12,185 nt of DNA from Acidobacteriaceae bacterium (GTDB lineage Bacteria > Acidobacteriota > Terriglobia > Terriglobales > Acidobacteriaceae): contig PMMJ01000439.1 of assembly GCA_003162255.1 (NCBI GenBank), forward strand, positions 1 through 12,185, given 5' to 3'. Shown here one piece after another: positions 1 to 7,632 of the stretch. Every line of letters begins with the position of its first letter. Position 1 is the first letter of the stretch. The position numbers and the translations under genes were made by a program. The notes beneath the pieces are model-generated. The model was given only the letters and a program-made list of their open reading frames with translations. It did not search any database and was not told the DNA's origin.

Positions 1-44
1 GCGAATCAAAAGTCTTTCCAAGTCTCTGATCGTTCGTTACGGGA

Positions 45-1928
45 ATGGGCGCTTTTCAACCCCTGCTTATGAAATCCCTGCTCCCTCTATCCATCCTCGC
101 CACCGCCGACGGAAGCGGCAGTCACGATGTGCTGCTGAAGCTGGCCGGAGTCGACTACCTCATCCTGGGCCTCTATTTCGCCTTCGTCATCGCGATCGGC
201 TGGGTTCTCCGGAAATACCTCAAGACGAGCAAGGATTTCTTCGAGTCCGGCCGCTCGCTGCCGGCCTGGGTTTGCGCCCTCGGCTTCATCGGTGCCAACC
301 TGGGCGCGCAGGAGGTCATCGGCATGGCGGCCTCGGGCGCCAAATATGGCATCATGACCGCGCATTTTTATTGGATCGGCGCGATTCCGGCCATGGTGTT
401 CATCGGCTTATTCATGATGCCTTTTTACTACGGCTCGCGCGCCCGATCCGTGCCGGAATTTCTGCGGCTGCGGTTCGATGAAAAGACGCGGGGCTTCAAC
501 GCCATCCTGTTCGCGGTGATGACGATTCTCTCGTCGGGCATTTCGATGTACGCCATGGCGAAACTGATCCAGGTGCTCCATATCCTGGACCTCCCGCTGG
601 CCAAGATGGGCCTGCCGATGTCCTGGTCCTTCCATCTGAGCGTTTTCATCTCCGCTCTGATCGTGCTGGGTTATGTTTTTCTGGGAGGACTGACGAGCGC
701 GATTTACAACGAAGTTCTTCAGTTTTTCCTGATCGTGGCGGGATTTTTGCCGCTTGTGTATCTCGGACTGAAAAACGTGGGCGGGTGGAGTGGTTTGAAG
801 ACGCAGCTCCCGTCCGCGTTCACCCATTCCTGGCAGGGCATGACGAACGCGCAAAACAATCCGCTCGGCGTCGAGTGGTTCGGGCTGGTCATGGGCCTCG
901 GATTTACTCTCTCATTCGGCTATTGGTGCACGAATTTCCTGGTTGTGCAGCGCGCCATGGCCGCGGGCTCGATGCTCGATGCGCGCCGCACGCCTCTGAT
1001 CGCGGCTGTACCGAAGATGTTCTTTCCAGCCCTTGTGATTTTGCCCGGAATGATCGCGCTGGCAGTGCCCGCTCAGCAGGTGGTCACGATCAATGGCGTG
1101 GTCCACATGCAGACCGTCAACAACGGAGGGAGAGGGTTGATCCCACAAAAGATCGACGTGGCGACTGGAAAGCCAGCCGTCGATCGTAATGGAAAGCCTG
1201 TCCTCGACTATGACCTTGCCATCCCGAACATGCTGCTGCACTACTTTCCCACGGGGCTCCTGGGGCTTGGCCTCACCGCGCTCCTGGCGAGCTTTATGTC
1301 TGGGATGGCCGGGAATGTGACGGCTTTCAACACCGTCTGGACCTACGACATCTATCAGTCGTACATACACAAAGGCGCTTCGGATAAGCACTACTTGCAC
1401 ATGGGACAATTCGCCACTGTCTTTGGGGTTCTGTTCTCAATCGGCGCGGCCTATGCGGCGACGCGTTACAACAACCTTATGGACTTCCTGCAATTAGTGT
1501 TCGCCTTTGTGAATGCGCCCTTGTTTGCCACTTTTCTGCTGGGCATGTTCTGGAAGCGGACGACGGGCCACGGGGCATTCAGCGGGTTGGTATCCGGCAC
1601 TGCGGTCGCGCTCCTGCATCACGGATCGACGCTGGCGCGCGGGGACTTGCCGGGAATTAAAGGCGGCTTTATCGCTGTCCTTCATGAATATCCGAGCGAA
1701 ATGGCGCAAAACTTCTGGACGGCAATTTGGGCCTTTTCCGCTTGTTTCGTGATCACAGTCGCGGTCACGCTCATCACCAAGCCTCGCGAGGAAAAGGAAC
1801 TCGTCGGACTGGTCTACTCGCTGACGGAGAGGCCGAGCGAAGAGCACCTGCGGTGGTACCAGCGGCCTGCGTATCTCGGCGGACTCGTCCTTTTCCTTGC
1901 CGTGGTACTGAATATTATCTTCAAGTAG
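45..1928 (+). CDS. Sodium:solute symporter (SSS family, SGLT-like), probable sugar importer
   Basis: Inner-membrane transporter coupling sodium entry to uptake of a small solute, most likely a sugar. The 627-residue protein has about 13-14 hydrophobic segments (first near residues 34-55, last near 607-626). Family landmarks: GANLGAQEVIGM at 83-94, matching the unwound first core helix of vSGLT; a core-helix block at 411-437 ending WTYDIY; and the C-terminal signature FLLGMFWKRTTGHGAFSG at 497-514. By my alignment from memory, the first of the two sodium-site serines of vSGLT is kept (Ser419) and the second is Gly420. A polar loop at about 343-390 is longer than in vSGLT. The start is uncertain: GGGA at 41-44 is too close to the ATG at 45, and an in-frame ATG at 69 is an alternative. 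The sugar-gene neighbours suggest a hexose, but family members also carry myo-inositol, proline or carboxylates. Family assignment is secure; substrate is inferred. Confidence 0.9.
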   Translation: MGAFQPLLMKSLLPLSILATADGSGSHDVLLKLAGVDYLILGLYFAFVIAIGWVLRKYLKTSKDFFESGRSLPAWVCALGFIGANLGAQEVIGMAASGAKYGIMTAHFYWIGAIPAMVFIGLFMMPFYYGSRARSVPEFLRLRFDEKTRGFNAILFAVMTILSSGISMYAMAKLIQVLHILDLPLAKMGLPMSWSFHLSVFISALIVLGYVFLGGLTSAIYNEVLQFFLIVAGFLPLVYLGLKNVGGWSGLKTQLPSAFTHSWQGMTNAQNNPLGVEWFGLVMGLGFTLSFGYWCTNFLVVQRAMAAGSMLDARRTPLIAAVPKMFFPALVILPGMIALAVPAQQVVTINGVVHMQTVNNGGRGLIPQKIDVATGKPAVDRNGKPVLDYDLAIPNMLLHYFPTGLLGLGLTALLASFMSGMAGNVTAFNTVWTYDIYQSYIHKGASDKHYLHMGQFATVFGVLFSIGAAYAATRYNNLMDFLQLVFAFVNAPLFATFLLGMFWKRTTGHGAFSGLVSGTAVALLHHGSTLARGDLPGIKGGFIAVLHEYPSEMAQNFWTAIWAFSACFVITVAVTLITKPREEKELVGLVYSLTERPSEEHLRWYQRPAYLGGLVLFLAVVLNIIFK

Positions 1929-1942
1929 ACGGGAGACGCGCG

Positions 1943-2173
1943 ATGAATTTGGATATTCGTTATCCGATAGGATGGATGTTCAGCCTGTTTGGTGTGATCC
2001 TGGCACTGTTCGGTCTGCTTGGCGACAAGCAAATCTATGCGCGCTCGCTCGGCATCAACATCAATTTCGATGCGGGCGTGGGATTGTTCGTCTTTGGCAT
2101 CTTGATGCTGCTGCTAGCCTGGCGTGGATCCGCTAAGACAAAAGCGGAACCGCAGACGGCCGCCAAGAACTGA
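1943..2173 (+). CDS. Small two-helix membrane protein, probable symporter companion
   Basis: A 76-residue protein of unknown function starting MNLDIRYPIGW. Two hydrophobic segments (about residues 8-27 and 44-61) flank a short polar loop containing SLGININ, and the tail is polar and lysine-rich. It begins 14 bases after the symporter stop, with GGGAGA at 1931-1936 six bases before the ATG, so it is almost certainly co-transcribed and translated with the symporter. Several SSS transporters have small membrane partners encoded beside them (YjcH with ActP, YhdT with PanF). By analogy this may be an accessory subunit, but I see no sequence match to those families. The reading frame also continues upstream in a longer open frame overlapping the symporter gene; the ribosome-binding site and symporter-like context favour the short form. 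Confidence 0.75.
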   Translation: MNLDIRYPIGWMFSLFGVILALFGLLGDKQIYARSLGININFDAGVGLFVFGILMLLLAWRGSAKTKAEPQTAAKN

Positions 2174-2266
2174 GGACTGCGCGTTCACAATCCGCGCTAA
2201 GATCTTCTCTTTGGCCGCTGTCGAGGGGACCTCTCTGCCGCTAATGAGGATTGGGATCGCGAGGAC

Positions 2267-2356
2267 TGGCGGAGAGGGAGGGATTCGAACCCCCGATACC
2301 CTTTCAGGTATGCCGGTTTTCAAGACCGGTGCCATCAACCACTCGGCCACCTCTCC
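2267..2356 (-). tRNA. tRNA-Ser(UGA), CCA end encoded
   Basis: Reading the - strand from 2356, the 87-nt body folds as a class II tRNA. The acceptor arm is GGAGAGG paired with CCTCTCC, the D arm is GCC/GGC, and the anticodon stem CCGGT/ACCGG encloses loop CTTGAAA with anticodon TGA (positions 2322-2320). A long variable arm (TACC/GGTA) and a T arm with TTCGAAT follow. The discriminator base is G at 2270 and CCA is genomically encoded at 2269-2267. The long variable arm and UGA anticodon identify serine. It lies opposite to the sugar genes on both sides. Open frames crossing it are artefacts. Confidence 0.97.
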
Positions 2357-2502
2357 GGCTCACTACAGTTTTACTACAATCTCAATCTTACGGCAGCAGC
2401 CGTGCGAGATCGTGGGTGCGGGATTTGCGCGCTGCTCCTGGCGCTGGCGAAAGGCATCGATCGCCGGATTGCCAGCCGGACGCATGACCATTTTCCCCAA
2501 AG

Positions 2503-2514
2503 GTAATCGATTAC
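2503..2514. promoter_or_regulatory. Candidate LacI-family operator (perfect 12-bp palindrome)
   Basis: GTAATCGATTAC is a perfect inverted repeat with a central CG, about 80-90 bases before the sugar symporter start. LacI/GalR-family regulators typically bind even palindromes centred on CG with A/T-rich flanks, so a sugar-responsive repressor is plausible. No regulator gene lies in the window and I see no second copy. Inference only. Confidence 0.4.
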
Positions 2515-2552
2515 TCTTGCGGGCAATCGTGTTATTCTGCAACTCGCGATAG

Positions 2553-2558
2553 TATGAT
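2553..2558 (+). promoter_or_regulatory. Possible -10 element of the sugar symporter/kinase transcript
   Basis: TATGAT matches the sigma-70 -10 consensus at five of six bases, 37 bases before the preferred start codon at 2595. No convincing -35 box lies 16-18 bases upstream. Loss of a -35 would fit an activated promoter or simply a chance match. The palindrome at 2503-2514 lies about 40 bases upstream of it. Confidence 0.25.
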
Positions 2559-2594
2559 CACTGGTTAATGGCGGTCCTGCGCGAATGGAGGCCA

Positions 2595-3962
2595 ATGCCG
2601 GCAAACGTTAGTTCGGGAACTCGATTAGAGACGTCCACGAAGGCGCCACAGACATCTTATTTGGGGCCGCTGGCCATCGTCACCACGCTGTTCTTCATGT
2701 GGGGCTCGCTCACCTCGCTCAACGACGTGCTGATCCCCTATGCGCAGCATGTCTTCAACCTCAGACTTGCGGCGAGCATGCTGATTCAGACCGCCTTTTT
2801 CTCTGCCTACTTCGTCTTTTCGATTCCATCGGCCAAAATCATCGACTGGCTCGGATATAAGAGAGCGATCGTCGTGGGATTGTTGACCATGGTGGTCGCG
2901 TGTCTTGGGTTTTATCCTGCCGCGAAAATCCCCTCGTTTCCATTTTTTCTGGCGGCTCTCATTGTGCTGGCGACCGGAATCACGATTCTTCAGGTCGCGG
3001 CGAATCCTTACGTCGCCGTCCTGGGGAACGCAAGAACCGCATCGAGCCGGCTGAATCTTACGCAAGCTTTCAATTCGCTGGGCACAGCGGTGTTCCCCTG
3101 GATCGGGGCCCGCGTCATTCTGGGAACGACATCGGCTGCGATTGCCCAGAGCACCTCGCAGGAAGCAACCGCTATTATCAGGTTGTACGTGTACTTCTTC
3201 GCGGTGGCGTTATGCATTCTGGCGATCGGCTTTGGCTTGTCGCACCTTCCCAAGATCGAGTCCGCCGAACACCGCATCGGCGAAAAAGTAAACGACTCTC
3301 TTTGGAAACACCCGAATCTCGTTTTCGGGGCAATTGGGATCTTCGTATACGTCGGCGGGGAAGTTGCGATTGGGAGTTCCATTGCTAATTACTTGGCCCT
3401 GCCTAACATTGGCGGATTCGCGTCGGCCATCGCCGACCCAGCTACCCGCTACCACGCTGCCTTGGGGGAGGCGGCCAGGTATATATCTGTGTATTGGCTT
3501 GGCGCCATGATTGGGAGGTTTGCCGGAGCGGCGCTTTTGCAGAAAGTGAAACCCGGCAAACTGCTGGCGCTGTGCGCAGTGATCGCCGCTCTACTAGTTA
3601 GTGTTTCGGTTCTGACCAGCGGCCATGTGGCCATGTGGTCGATCCTAGCGGTGGGCTTGTTCAACTCCGTGATGTTCCCTTGCATTTTCACCATGGGGAT
3701 CGCGGAACTCGGACCACTCACCGGAGACGGCTCCGGCATCTTGAACATGGCGATTGTGGGTGGCGCCATCATTCCATGGCTGGTCGGCAAAGCTGGGGAC
3801 ATCATCAATCGCGCTTACTACCCGGCCATGGTGCAAGGCGAAACGAGTTGGGGCCAGGGCATTCACTACGCGCTTATCATGGCCACGATTTGCTATCTCT
3901 ACATTCTGTTCTTCGCCGTGAGCGGATCGAAGCCGAACAGTGAGCGCTACGCCAAAGGTTAG
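2595..3962 (+). CDS. FucP/GluP-type sugar:proton symporter (MFS)
   Basis: Inner-membrane sugar importer of the fucose/glucose-galactose branch of the major facilitator superfamily. The 455-residue form has about 12 hydrophobic segments. Seen in sequence: FFMWGSLTSLNDVL at 33-46, containing Asp44, the counterpart of the proton-coupling Asp46 of E. coli FucP; and LQVAANPYVAVLG at 132-144, where FucP has Glu135 but this protein has Gln133, as in my recollection of GluP-like glucose/galactose transporters. Later landmarks are MFPCIFTMGI at 360-369 and the GGAIIPWLVG block at 389-398. The start at 2595 is preferred because GGAGG (2587-2591) precedes it, although the spacing is only 3 bases; an ATG at 2568 adds nine residues and has no ribosome-binding site. 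The ROK kinase follows after 75 bases. Galactose or glucose is the likely substrate (inferred). Confidence 0.88.
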   Translation: MPANVSSGTRLETSTKAPQTSYLGPLAIVTTLFFMWGSLTSLNDVLIPYAQHVFNLRLAASMLIQTAFFSAYFVFSIPSAKIIDWLGYKRAIVVGLLTMVVACLGFYPAAKIPSFPFFLAALIVLATGITILQVAANPYVAVLGNARTASSRLNLTQAFNSLGTAVFPWIGARVILGTTSAAIAQSTSQEATAIIRLYVYFFAVALCILAIGFGLSHLPKIESAEHRIGEKVNDSLWKHPNLVFGAIGIFVYVGGEVAIGSSIANYLALPNIGGFASAIADPATRYHAALGEAARYISVYWLGAMIGRFAGAALLQKVKPGKLLALCAVIAALLVSVSVLTSGHVAMWSILAVGLFNSVMFPCIFTMGIAELGPLTGDGSGILNMAIVGGAIIPWLVGKAGDIINRAYYPAMVQGETSWGQGIHYALIMATICYLYILFFAVSGSKPNSERYAKG

Positions 3963-4037
3963 CCACGCCGAACTAGTCACGGCGGTGTCGCGCCGGGCGC
4001 CGGGAATTTCGATCAAGCTGGACGTGAAAGGCAAGGA

Positions 4038-5084
4038 ATGTCCTCAGTTACAGTACGCGGCGATCTGGTAATCGGAGTCGATGTCGGTGGCACCAAGGTT
4101 GCTGCAGGTCTGGTGGACGCGAGCGGGGAGATCTTATGCCAAACCCGCAATCCCATGGCTTCGAGTGGCTCCGCTGCCGACGGCTTGGCCGCGGTGGCCC
4201 AGGCAATTGATGCCGCGTCGGGCTACGGAGTGAGTGTAGCGGGCGCGCACAATTTGATCCGTGGAATCGGAATCTGCTCTCCCGGACCGCTCGACCCGAA
4301 GGCGGGAGTAATCGTCAATCCTCCCAACCTGCCGTGCTGGCGCAATTTTCCGCTGGCGGAGGAGGTCGCGCAAATCTATCGCGTGCGCGTGAAAGTCGAT
4401 AACGACGCCAATGCTGCCGGACTTGCCGAGACGTTGTGGGGATCGGGACGCGGCTATCGCAACGTGTTTTACACCACCATCGGCACTGGAATCGGCACCG
4501 GAATTGTCTTGGACGGGCAGATCTATCATGGCCGCACCGGTGCAGCCGGCGAGGGCGGCCACGTAAGCATCGATTACAAGGGACCGCGCTGCGCCTGTGG
4601 CAAGCCGGGCTGCATCGAAGTTCTCGCCGCTGGCCCGGCGATTGCGCGCAGAGCGCAAGCCAAGCTCGCAGATGGCCGGCTCTCGAGCCTTCTCGATTTA
4701 GCCGGAGGAGAGATTGACGGCGTTACCAGCGAAATGGTCGGTCAAGCCTCTTTGGCGGGAGATGCGGTCGCTAGCGACGTCCTGCACGAGACGGTGGAAC
4801 TGTTGTCGCTCTGGTTCGGCAACATCGTTGACCTGCTCGAACCGGACGTCATGATTGTGGGCGGTGGTGTTGCGTCCATGCTCAAGCCGTTTCTCGGGGA
4901 AATCCACGACCGGTTGCCCGCTTGCTGCGAGAACCAGCGCTGCAAGGAGATTCCCCTGGTATCGGCTCGTTACGGAAAAGACTCCGGGATTGCCGGCGGG
5001 GCGGCGATCTGCTTCGATGCCGCAAAGAACGACAATCACACCGACCCAGCCGTTGGCCGCTCTGAAGTCCCATTGTCAAAGTAA
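4038..5084 (+). CDS. ROK-family sugar kinase (glucokinase-like)
   Basis: Cytoplasmic kinase that phosphorylates a hexose with ATP, giving a hexose 6-phosphate. The 348-residue protein carries every ROK landmark: nucleotide-binding DVGGTK at 15-20; DNDANAAG at 121-128 with the catalytic base Asp123; GTGIGTG at 149-155; GAAGEGGH at 168-175; and the zinc-binding set His175, Cys185, Cys187 and Cys192 in CACGKPGCIE. IVGGGV is at 273-278 and a typical GGAA end near 319-322, followed by about 25 variable residues. The ATG at 4038 has AAAGG at 4027-4031. ROK members phosphorylate glucose, fructose, allose, N-acetylmannosamine or N-acetylglucosamine; family members lacking the kinase motifs are repressors, but this protein has no DNA-binding N-terminus. 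Next to a GluP-like importer and alpha-galactosidase, glucokinase is the best guess. Confidence 0.9.
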   Translation: MSSVTVRGDLVIGVDVGGTKVAAGLVDASGEILCQTRNPMASSGSAADGLAAVAQAIDAASGYGVSVAGAHNLIRGIGICSPGPLDPKAGVIVNPPNLPCWRNFPLAEEVAQIYRVRVKVDNDANAAGLAETLWGSGRGYRNVFYTTIGTGIGTGIVLDGQIYHGRTGAAGEGGHVSIDYKGPRCACGKPGCIEVLAAGPAIARRAQAKLADGRLSSLLDLAGGEIDGVTSEMVGQASLAGDAVASDVLHETVELLSLWFGNIVDLLEPDVMIVGGGVASMLKPFLGEIHDRLPACCENQRCKEIPLVSARYGKDSGIAGGAAICFDAAKNDNHTDPAVGRSEVPLSK

Positions 5085-5180
5085 GACGAGCTGGCGCCAC
5101 CATCGCCTTCCAAGTCGCGCTCGTCGCAGTAACCACTCTGTCCTATGTTTTCCCGTGATCCGGAAATCGGCCGCGACGGC

Positions 5181-5209
5181 GTGACACGCGCTCGCGAAGC
5201 GGCTATAAA
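5181..5209 (+). promoter_or_regulatory. Sigma-70-type promoter of the alpha-galactosidase gene
   Basis: GTGACA (5181-5186) and TATAAA (5204-5209) each match consensus at five of six positions and are separated by exactly 17 bases. Transcription would start near 5216, leaving a leader of about 16 bases that contains AGGAGAG at 5221-5227 before the ATG at 5233. The alpha-galactosidase can therefore be expressed separately from the upstream transporter and kinase genes. Confidence 0.6.
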
Positions 5210-5232
5210 GTATTCATTTGAGGAGAGACACC

Positions 5233-6429
5233 ATGAAGCGCACAGCACTGATTCTCTTGGCGGCAATTTTCATGTTGGGCTCAGCCTGGTCACTGGATCA
5301 GCAGTCCTTGGTCAACACGCTGGCCAGCACGCCGCCGATGGGATGGAACAGTTGGAACAGGTTCGCCTGCAATGTCAGTGAAGACTTGATCCGGCAAACC
5401 GCCGACGCGATGGTCGCTTCGGGCATGAAGGATGCCGGCTACCAATACGTTGTTATCGATGACTGCTGGCAGGTGGAACGCGACAGCAACGGCAATATCG
5501 TAATCGATGCCAAACGTTTTCCATCGGGCATGAAGGCTCTCGCCGATTATGTACACGCGAAGGGTCTGAAGTTCGGAATCTACTCCGACGCGGGCACCAA
5601 GACTTGTCAGGGCCGTCCGGGCAGCCGCGGATACGAGTTTCAGGACGCGTGGCAGTATGCGGCCTGGGGTGTGGATTATCTGAAGTTCGACTGGTGCAGC
5701 AGTTCCACCCAGGATGCGCGCTCCTCTTACGAACTCATGCGCGCCGCGCTGGACGCCTCCGGCCGTCCGATCGTCTTCAGCATTTGCGAATGGGGCACCG
5801 CGAAGCCATGGCTCTGGGCTAAGGGCGTCGGAAATCTTTGGCGCACCACTGGCGACATCAGCGACACGTGGCAGGACCATAAGAAGTGGCCAGATGGCAG
5901 TTGTTGCTCCAATGGCATGGTCGATATCCTGGATCAGCAGGTTGGTCTTGAATCCTATGCCGGACCGGGACACTGGAATGATCCCGACATGCTCGAAGTC
6001 GGCAATGGCGGAATGACAACCGCCGAATACCGCGCCCACTTCAGTCTCTGGGCGATTCTGGCAGCTCCGCTGATCGCGGGCAACGATCTGCGCGACATGA
6101 AGCCGGAGATTCGCGAAATTCTCACTCACAAGGAAGTGATTGCGGTCGACCAGGATCCCGCCGGCAACGAGGGAAGCAGGGTGCGCAAGAACGGAGACCT
6201 CGAAGTGTGGTCGAAGGTGTTGCAGGATGGGAGCCGCGCGGTGGTTCTGTTCAACCGCGGAACCGCGGGTGCGGAGATCGGCGTGTCATGGGAAGAGTTG
6301 GGATATCCCGCGCACTTGAGCGCCAAGGTTCGCGACCTCTGGCAGGCGAAAGATCTCGGAGAACACAAAGGGACGTTCTCGGCCACCGTGGCGCCGCACT
6401 CGGTGGTGATGGTGACGGTGACGCCGTAG
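5233..6429 (+). CDS. Exported alpha-galactosidase, glycoside hydrolase family 27
   Basis: Hydrolyses terminal alpha-1,6-linked galactose from melibiose, raffinose-type sugars or galactomannan side chains, with retention of configuration. The 398-residue protein starts with a signal peptide (MKRTALILLAAIF core, cleavage near residues 17-20), so it acts in the periplasm or outside. GH27 landmarks: TPPMGWNSWN at 33-42; substrate-binding IDDCW at 75-79; YSDAGTKTC at 117-125; YLKFDWC at 149-155 with nucleophile Asp153; ICEWG at 184-188, whose Glu186 favours galactose over N-acetylgalactosamine; RTTGDI at 204-209 with acid/base Asp208; and GHWNDPDML at 246-254. A beta-sandwich C-terminal domain follows from about 310. 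The ATG at 5233 is chosen because AGGAGAG lies 5 bases upstream and the signal peptide begins there; a TTG at 5218 overlaps that site. Length is normal for the bacterial branch. Confidence 0.95.
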   Translation: MKRTALILLAAIFMLGSAWSLDQQSLVNTLASTPPMGWNSWNRFACNVSEDLIRQTADAMVASGMKDAGYQYVVIDDCWQVERDSNGNIVIDAKRFPSGMKALADYVHAKGLKFGIYSDAGTKTCQGRPGSRGYEFQDAWQYAAWGVDYLKFDWCSSSTQDARSSYELMRAALDASGRPIVFSICEWGTAKPWLWAKGVGNLWRTTGDISDTWQDHKKWPDGSCCSNGMVDILDQQVGLESYAGPGHWNDPDMLEVGNGGMTTAEYRAHFSLWAILAAPLIAGNDLRDMKPEIREILTHKEVIAVDQDPAGNEGSRVRKNGDLEVWSKVLQDGSRAVVLFNRGTAGAEIGVSWEELGYPAHLSAKVRDLWQAKDLGEHKGTFSATVAPHSVVMVTVTP

Positions 6430-6436
6430 AGGACCG

Positions 6437-6513
6437 GTCGTTCGTCGTTGGTCGTTCGGTAAGCTGGAATCTGTCAACGGCGCGCGAACGACTAACGACG
6501 AGCGACTAACGAC
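6437..6513 (+). repeat. Inverted array of 7-bp repeats (hairpin) between convergent genes
   Basis: Three head-to-tail heptamers (GTCGTTC, GTCGTTG, GTCGTTC) at 6437-6457 face four inverted ones (6486-6513). Positions 6437-6458 and 6485-6506 pair over 22 bases with a 26-base loop. The only two non-Watson-Crick positions become G-U pairs in RNA read from the + strand, but A-C mismatches from the - strand. It fills the 90-base gap between the alpha-galactosidase and tdh stop codons. It could act as a terminator or 3'-end stabiliser, but no T tract follows. Confidence 0.75.
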
Positions 6514-6519
6514 GATCCG

Positions 6520-7584
6520 CTATTTCGTTCCGTTCGGATACACCAGTATCTTGCTCGCTTCGCCCGTCTTCAAGCGGGCCATGGCTTTGGAGAAATCTTT
6601 CATCGGGATGCGGTCGGTGATTACGGGGTGAAGATCGAGCCGTCCGCTCTTGAGCAGGGCGGTCATCTGGTACCAGGTCTGGTACATGCGGCGGCCATTG
6701 ATGCCTTGAATGGTGAGCCCTTTGAAGATGATGTCTTCGGAGAAGTTGAGCGGGATCGGTTTTGAAGTTAGACCGAGTAAAGAAATGCGTCCCCCGCGGC
6801 GCACGATGTCGAAAGCGGTGCGGATGGCGTCGGGATGGCCGGCCATTTCGAGGACGACATCCACACCCAACCCTCCAGTTTTTTCGGCGACGATCGATCG
6901 CACATCTTCCTTGGACGGATCAAGCGCATAGTCGGCGTTCATACGAGTCGCGAGTTTGCGCCGGTGTTCATTGATTTCGATCGCAAAGACAGTGGTTGCG
7001 CCGACCGCTCGCGCTACCGCGATCGCGAATAAGCCGATGGGGCCGCAACCGGTGATGGCTACCGTTTTCGCGGCGATTTCTCCGGCCAGCACGGTGTGCA
7101 CGGCGTTACCCAGCGGATCGAGGATGGAAGCGTACTCCTGCGGGATCGCTGGATCGAGTTTCCAGATATTCGATTCGGGAATGACGACATACTCGGCGAA
7201 AGCTCCGTCGGAGTCGACACCAATAATCTTCACGTGCTGGCAGATATGGGCTTCGCCGGTGCGGCACTGCAGGCACTTGCCGCAAGCCACGTGCATTTCA
7301 GCGGATACGAAATCGCCTTCCTTCACGCTGGTGACTTCATCGCCGAACGCTACCACCTCGCCGCAGAATTCGTGTCCCGGAATCAGCGGCGGATGAATGC
7401 GTCCCTGAGCCCAACGGTCCCATTCGTAAATGTGGAGATCGGTGCCGCAGATGGAAGCGACTTTGACTTTGACGAGAACGTCGGTACGGCCATAGCCGGG
7501 AATTTTGACTTCGCGGATTTCCGCGCCCGGCGCGGCTTCCGGCTTGACCACTGCCAGCATCGTGCCGGACATGCTGCTGGGCAT
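6520..7584 (-). CDS. tdh: L-threonine 3-dehydrogenase
   Basis: Zinc- and NAD-dependent cytoplasmic enzyme oxidising L-threonine to 2-amino-3-ketobutyrate, the first step of threonine breakdown to glycine and acetyl-CoA. The 354-residue protein follows E. coli Tdh throughout: ICGTDLHIYEWD at 45-56 with catalytic-zinc Cys46; GHEF at 70-73 with His71 and Glu72; structural-zinc cysteines 101, 104, 107 and 115; DPLGNAVHT at 156-164; Rossmann GCGPIG at 179-184 with Glu203 after the second strand, fitting NAD; and the family-specific INGRRMYQTWYQM at 295-307. The ATG at 7584 has AGGGGG about 6 bases upstream; in-frame ATGs at residues 5 and 9 are alternatives giving an N-terminus closer to E. coli's. 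It is the last gene of a - strand run, 48 bases after the SUMF1-fold gene. The usual partner ligase Kbl is not in the window. Confidence 0.95.
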   Translation of the reverse strand: MPSSMSGTMLAVVKPEAAPGAEIREVKIPGYGRTDVLVKVKVASICGTDLHIYEWDRWAQGRIHPPLIPGHEFCGEVVAFGDEVTSVKEGDFVSAEMHVACGKCLQCRTGEAHICQHVKIIGVDSDGAFAEYVVIPESNIWKLDPAIPQEYASILDPLGNAVHTVLAGEIAAKTVAITGCGPIGLFAIAVARAVGATTVFAIEINEHRRKLATRMNADYALDPSKEDVRSIVAEKTGGLGVDVVLEMAGHPDAIRTAFDIVRRGGRISLLGLTSKPIPLNFSEDIIFKGLTIQGINGRRMYQTWYQMTALLKSGRLDLHPVITDRIPMKDFSKAMARLKTGEASKILVYPNGTK

Positions 7585-7632
7585 GGAAGCCCCCTTTATG
7601 AGTGCGGGATTAGAAAGCGCAAACGGTTTATT

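Noticed and set aside
2267..2356. tRNA-Ser as an integration site for a mobile element
   Set aside because: No integrase, no duplicated tRNA 3' end and no composition change in the flanks.
2114..2552. Open frames across the tRNA region on both strands
   Set aside because: Their translations match the well-known spurious readings of tRNA-Ser and lack ribosome-binding sites; the tRNA explains the sequence.
5085..5125. GACGAGC and GCTCGTC inverted pair just after the ROK kinase stop, considered as a terminator
   Set aside because: Only a 7-bp stem with a 27-base loop and no T tract; too weak to call.
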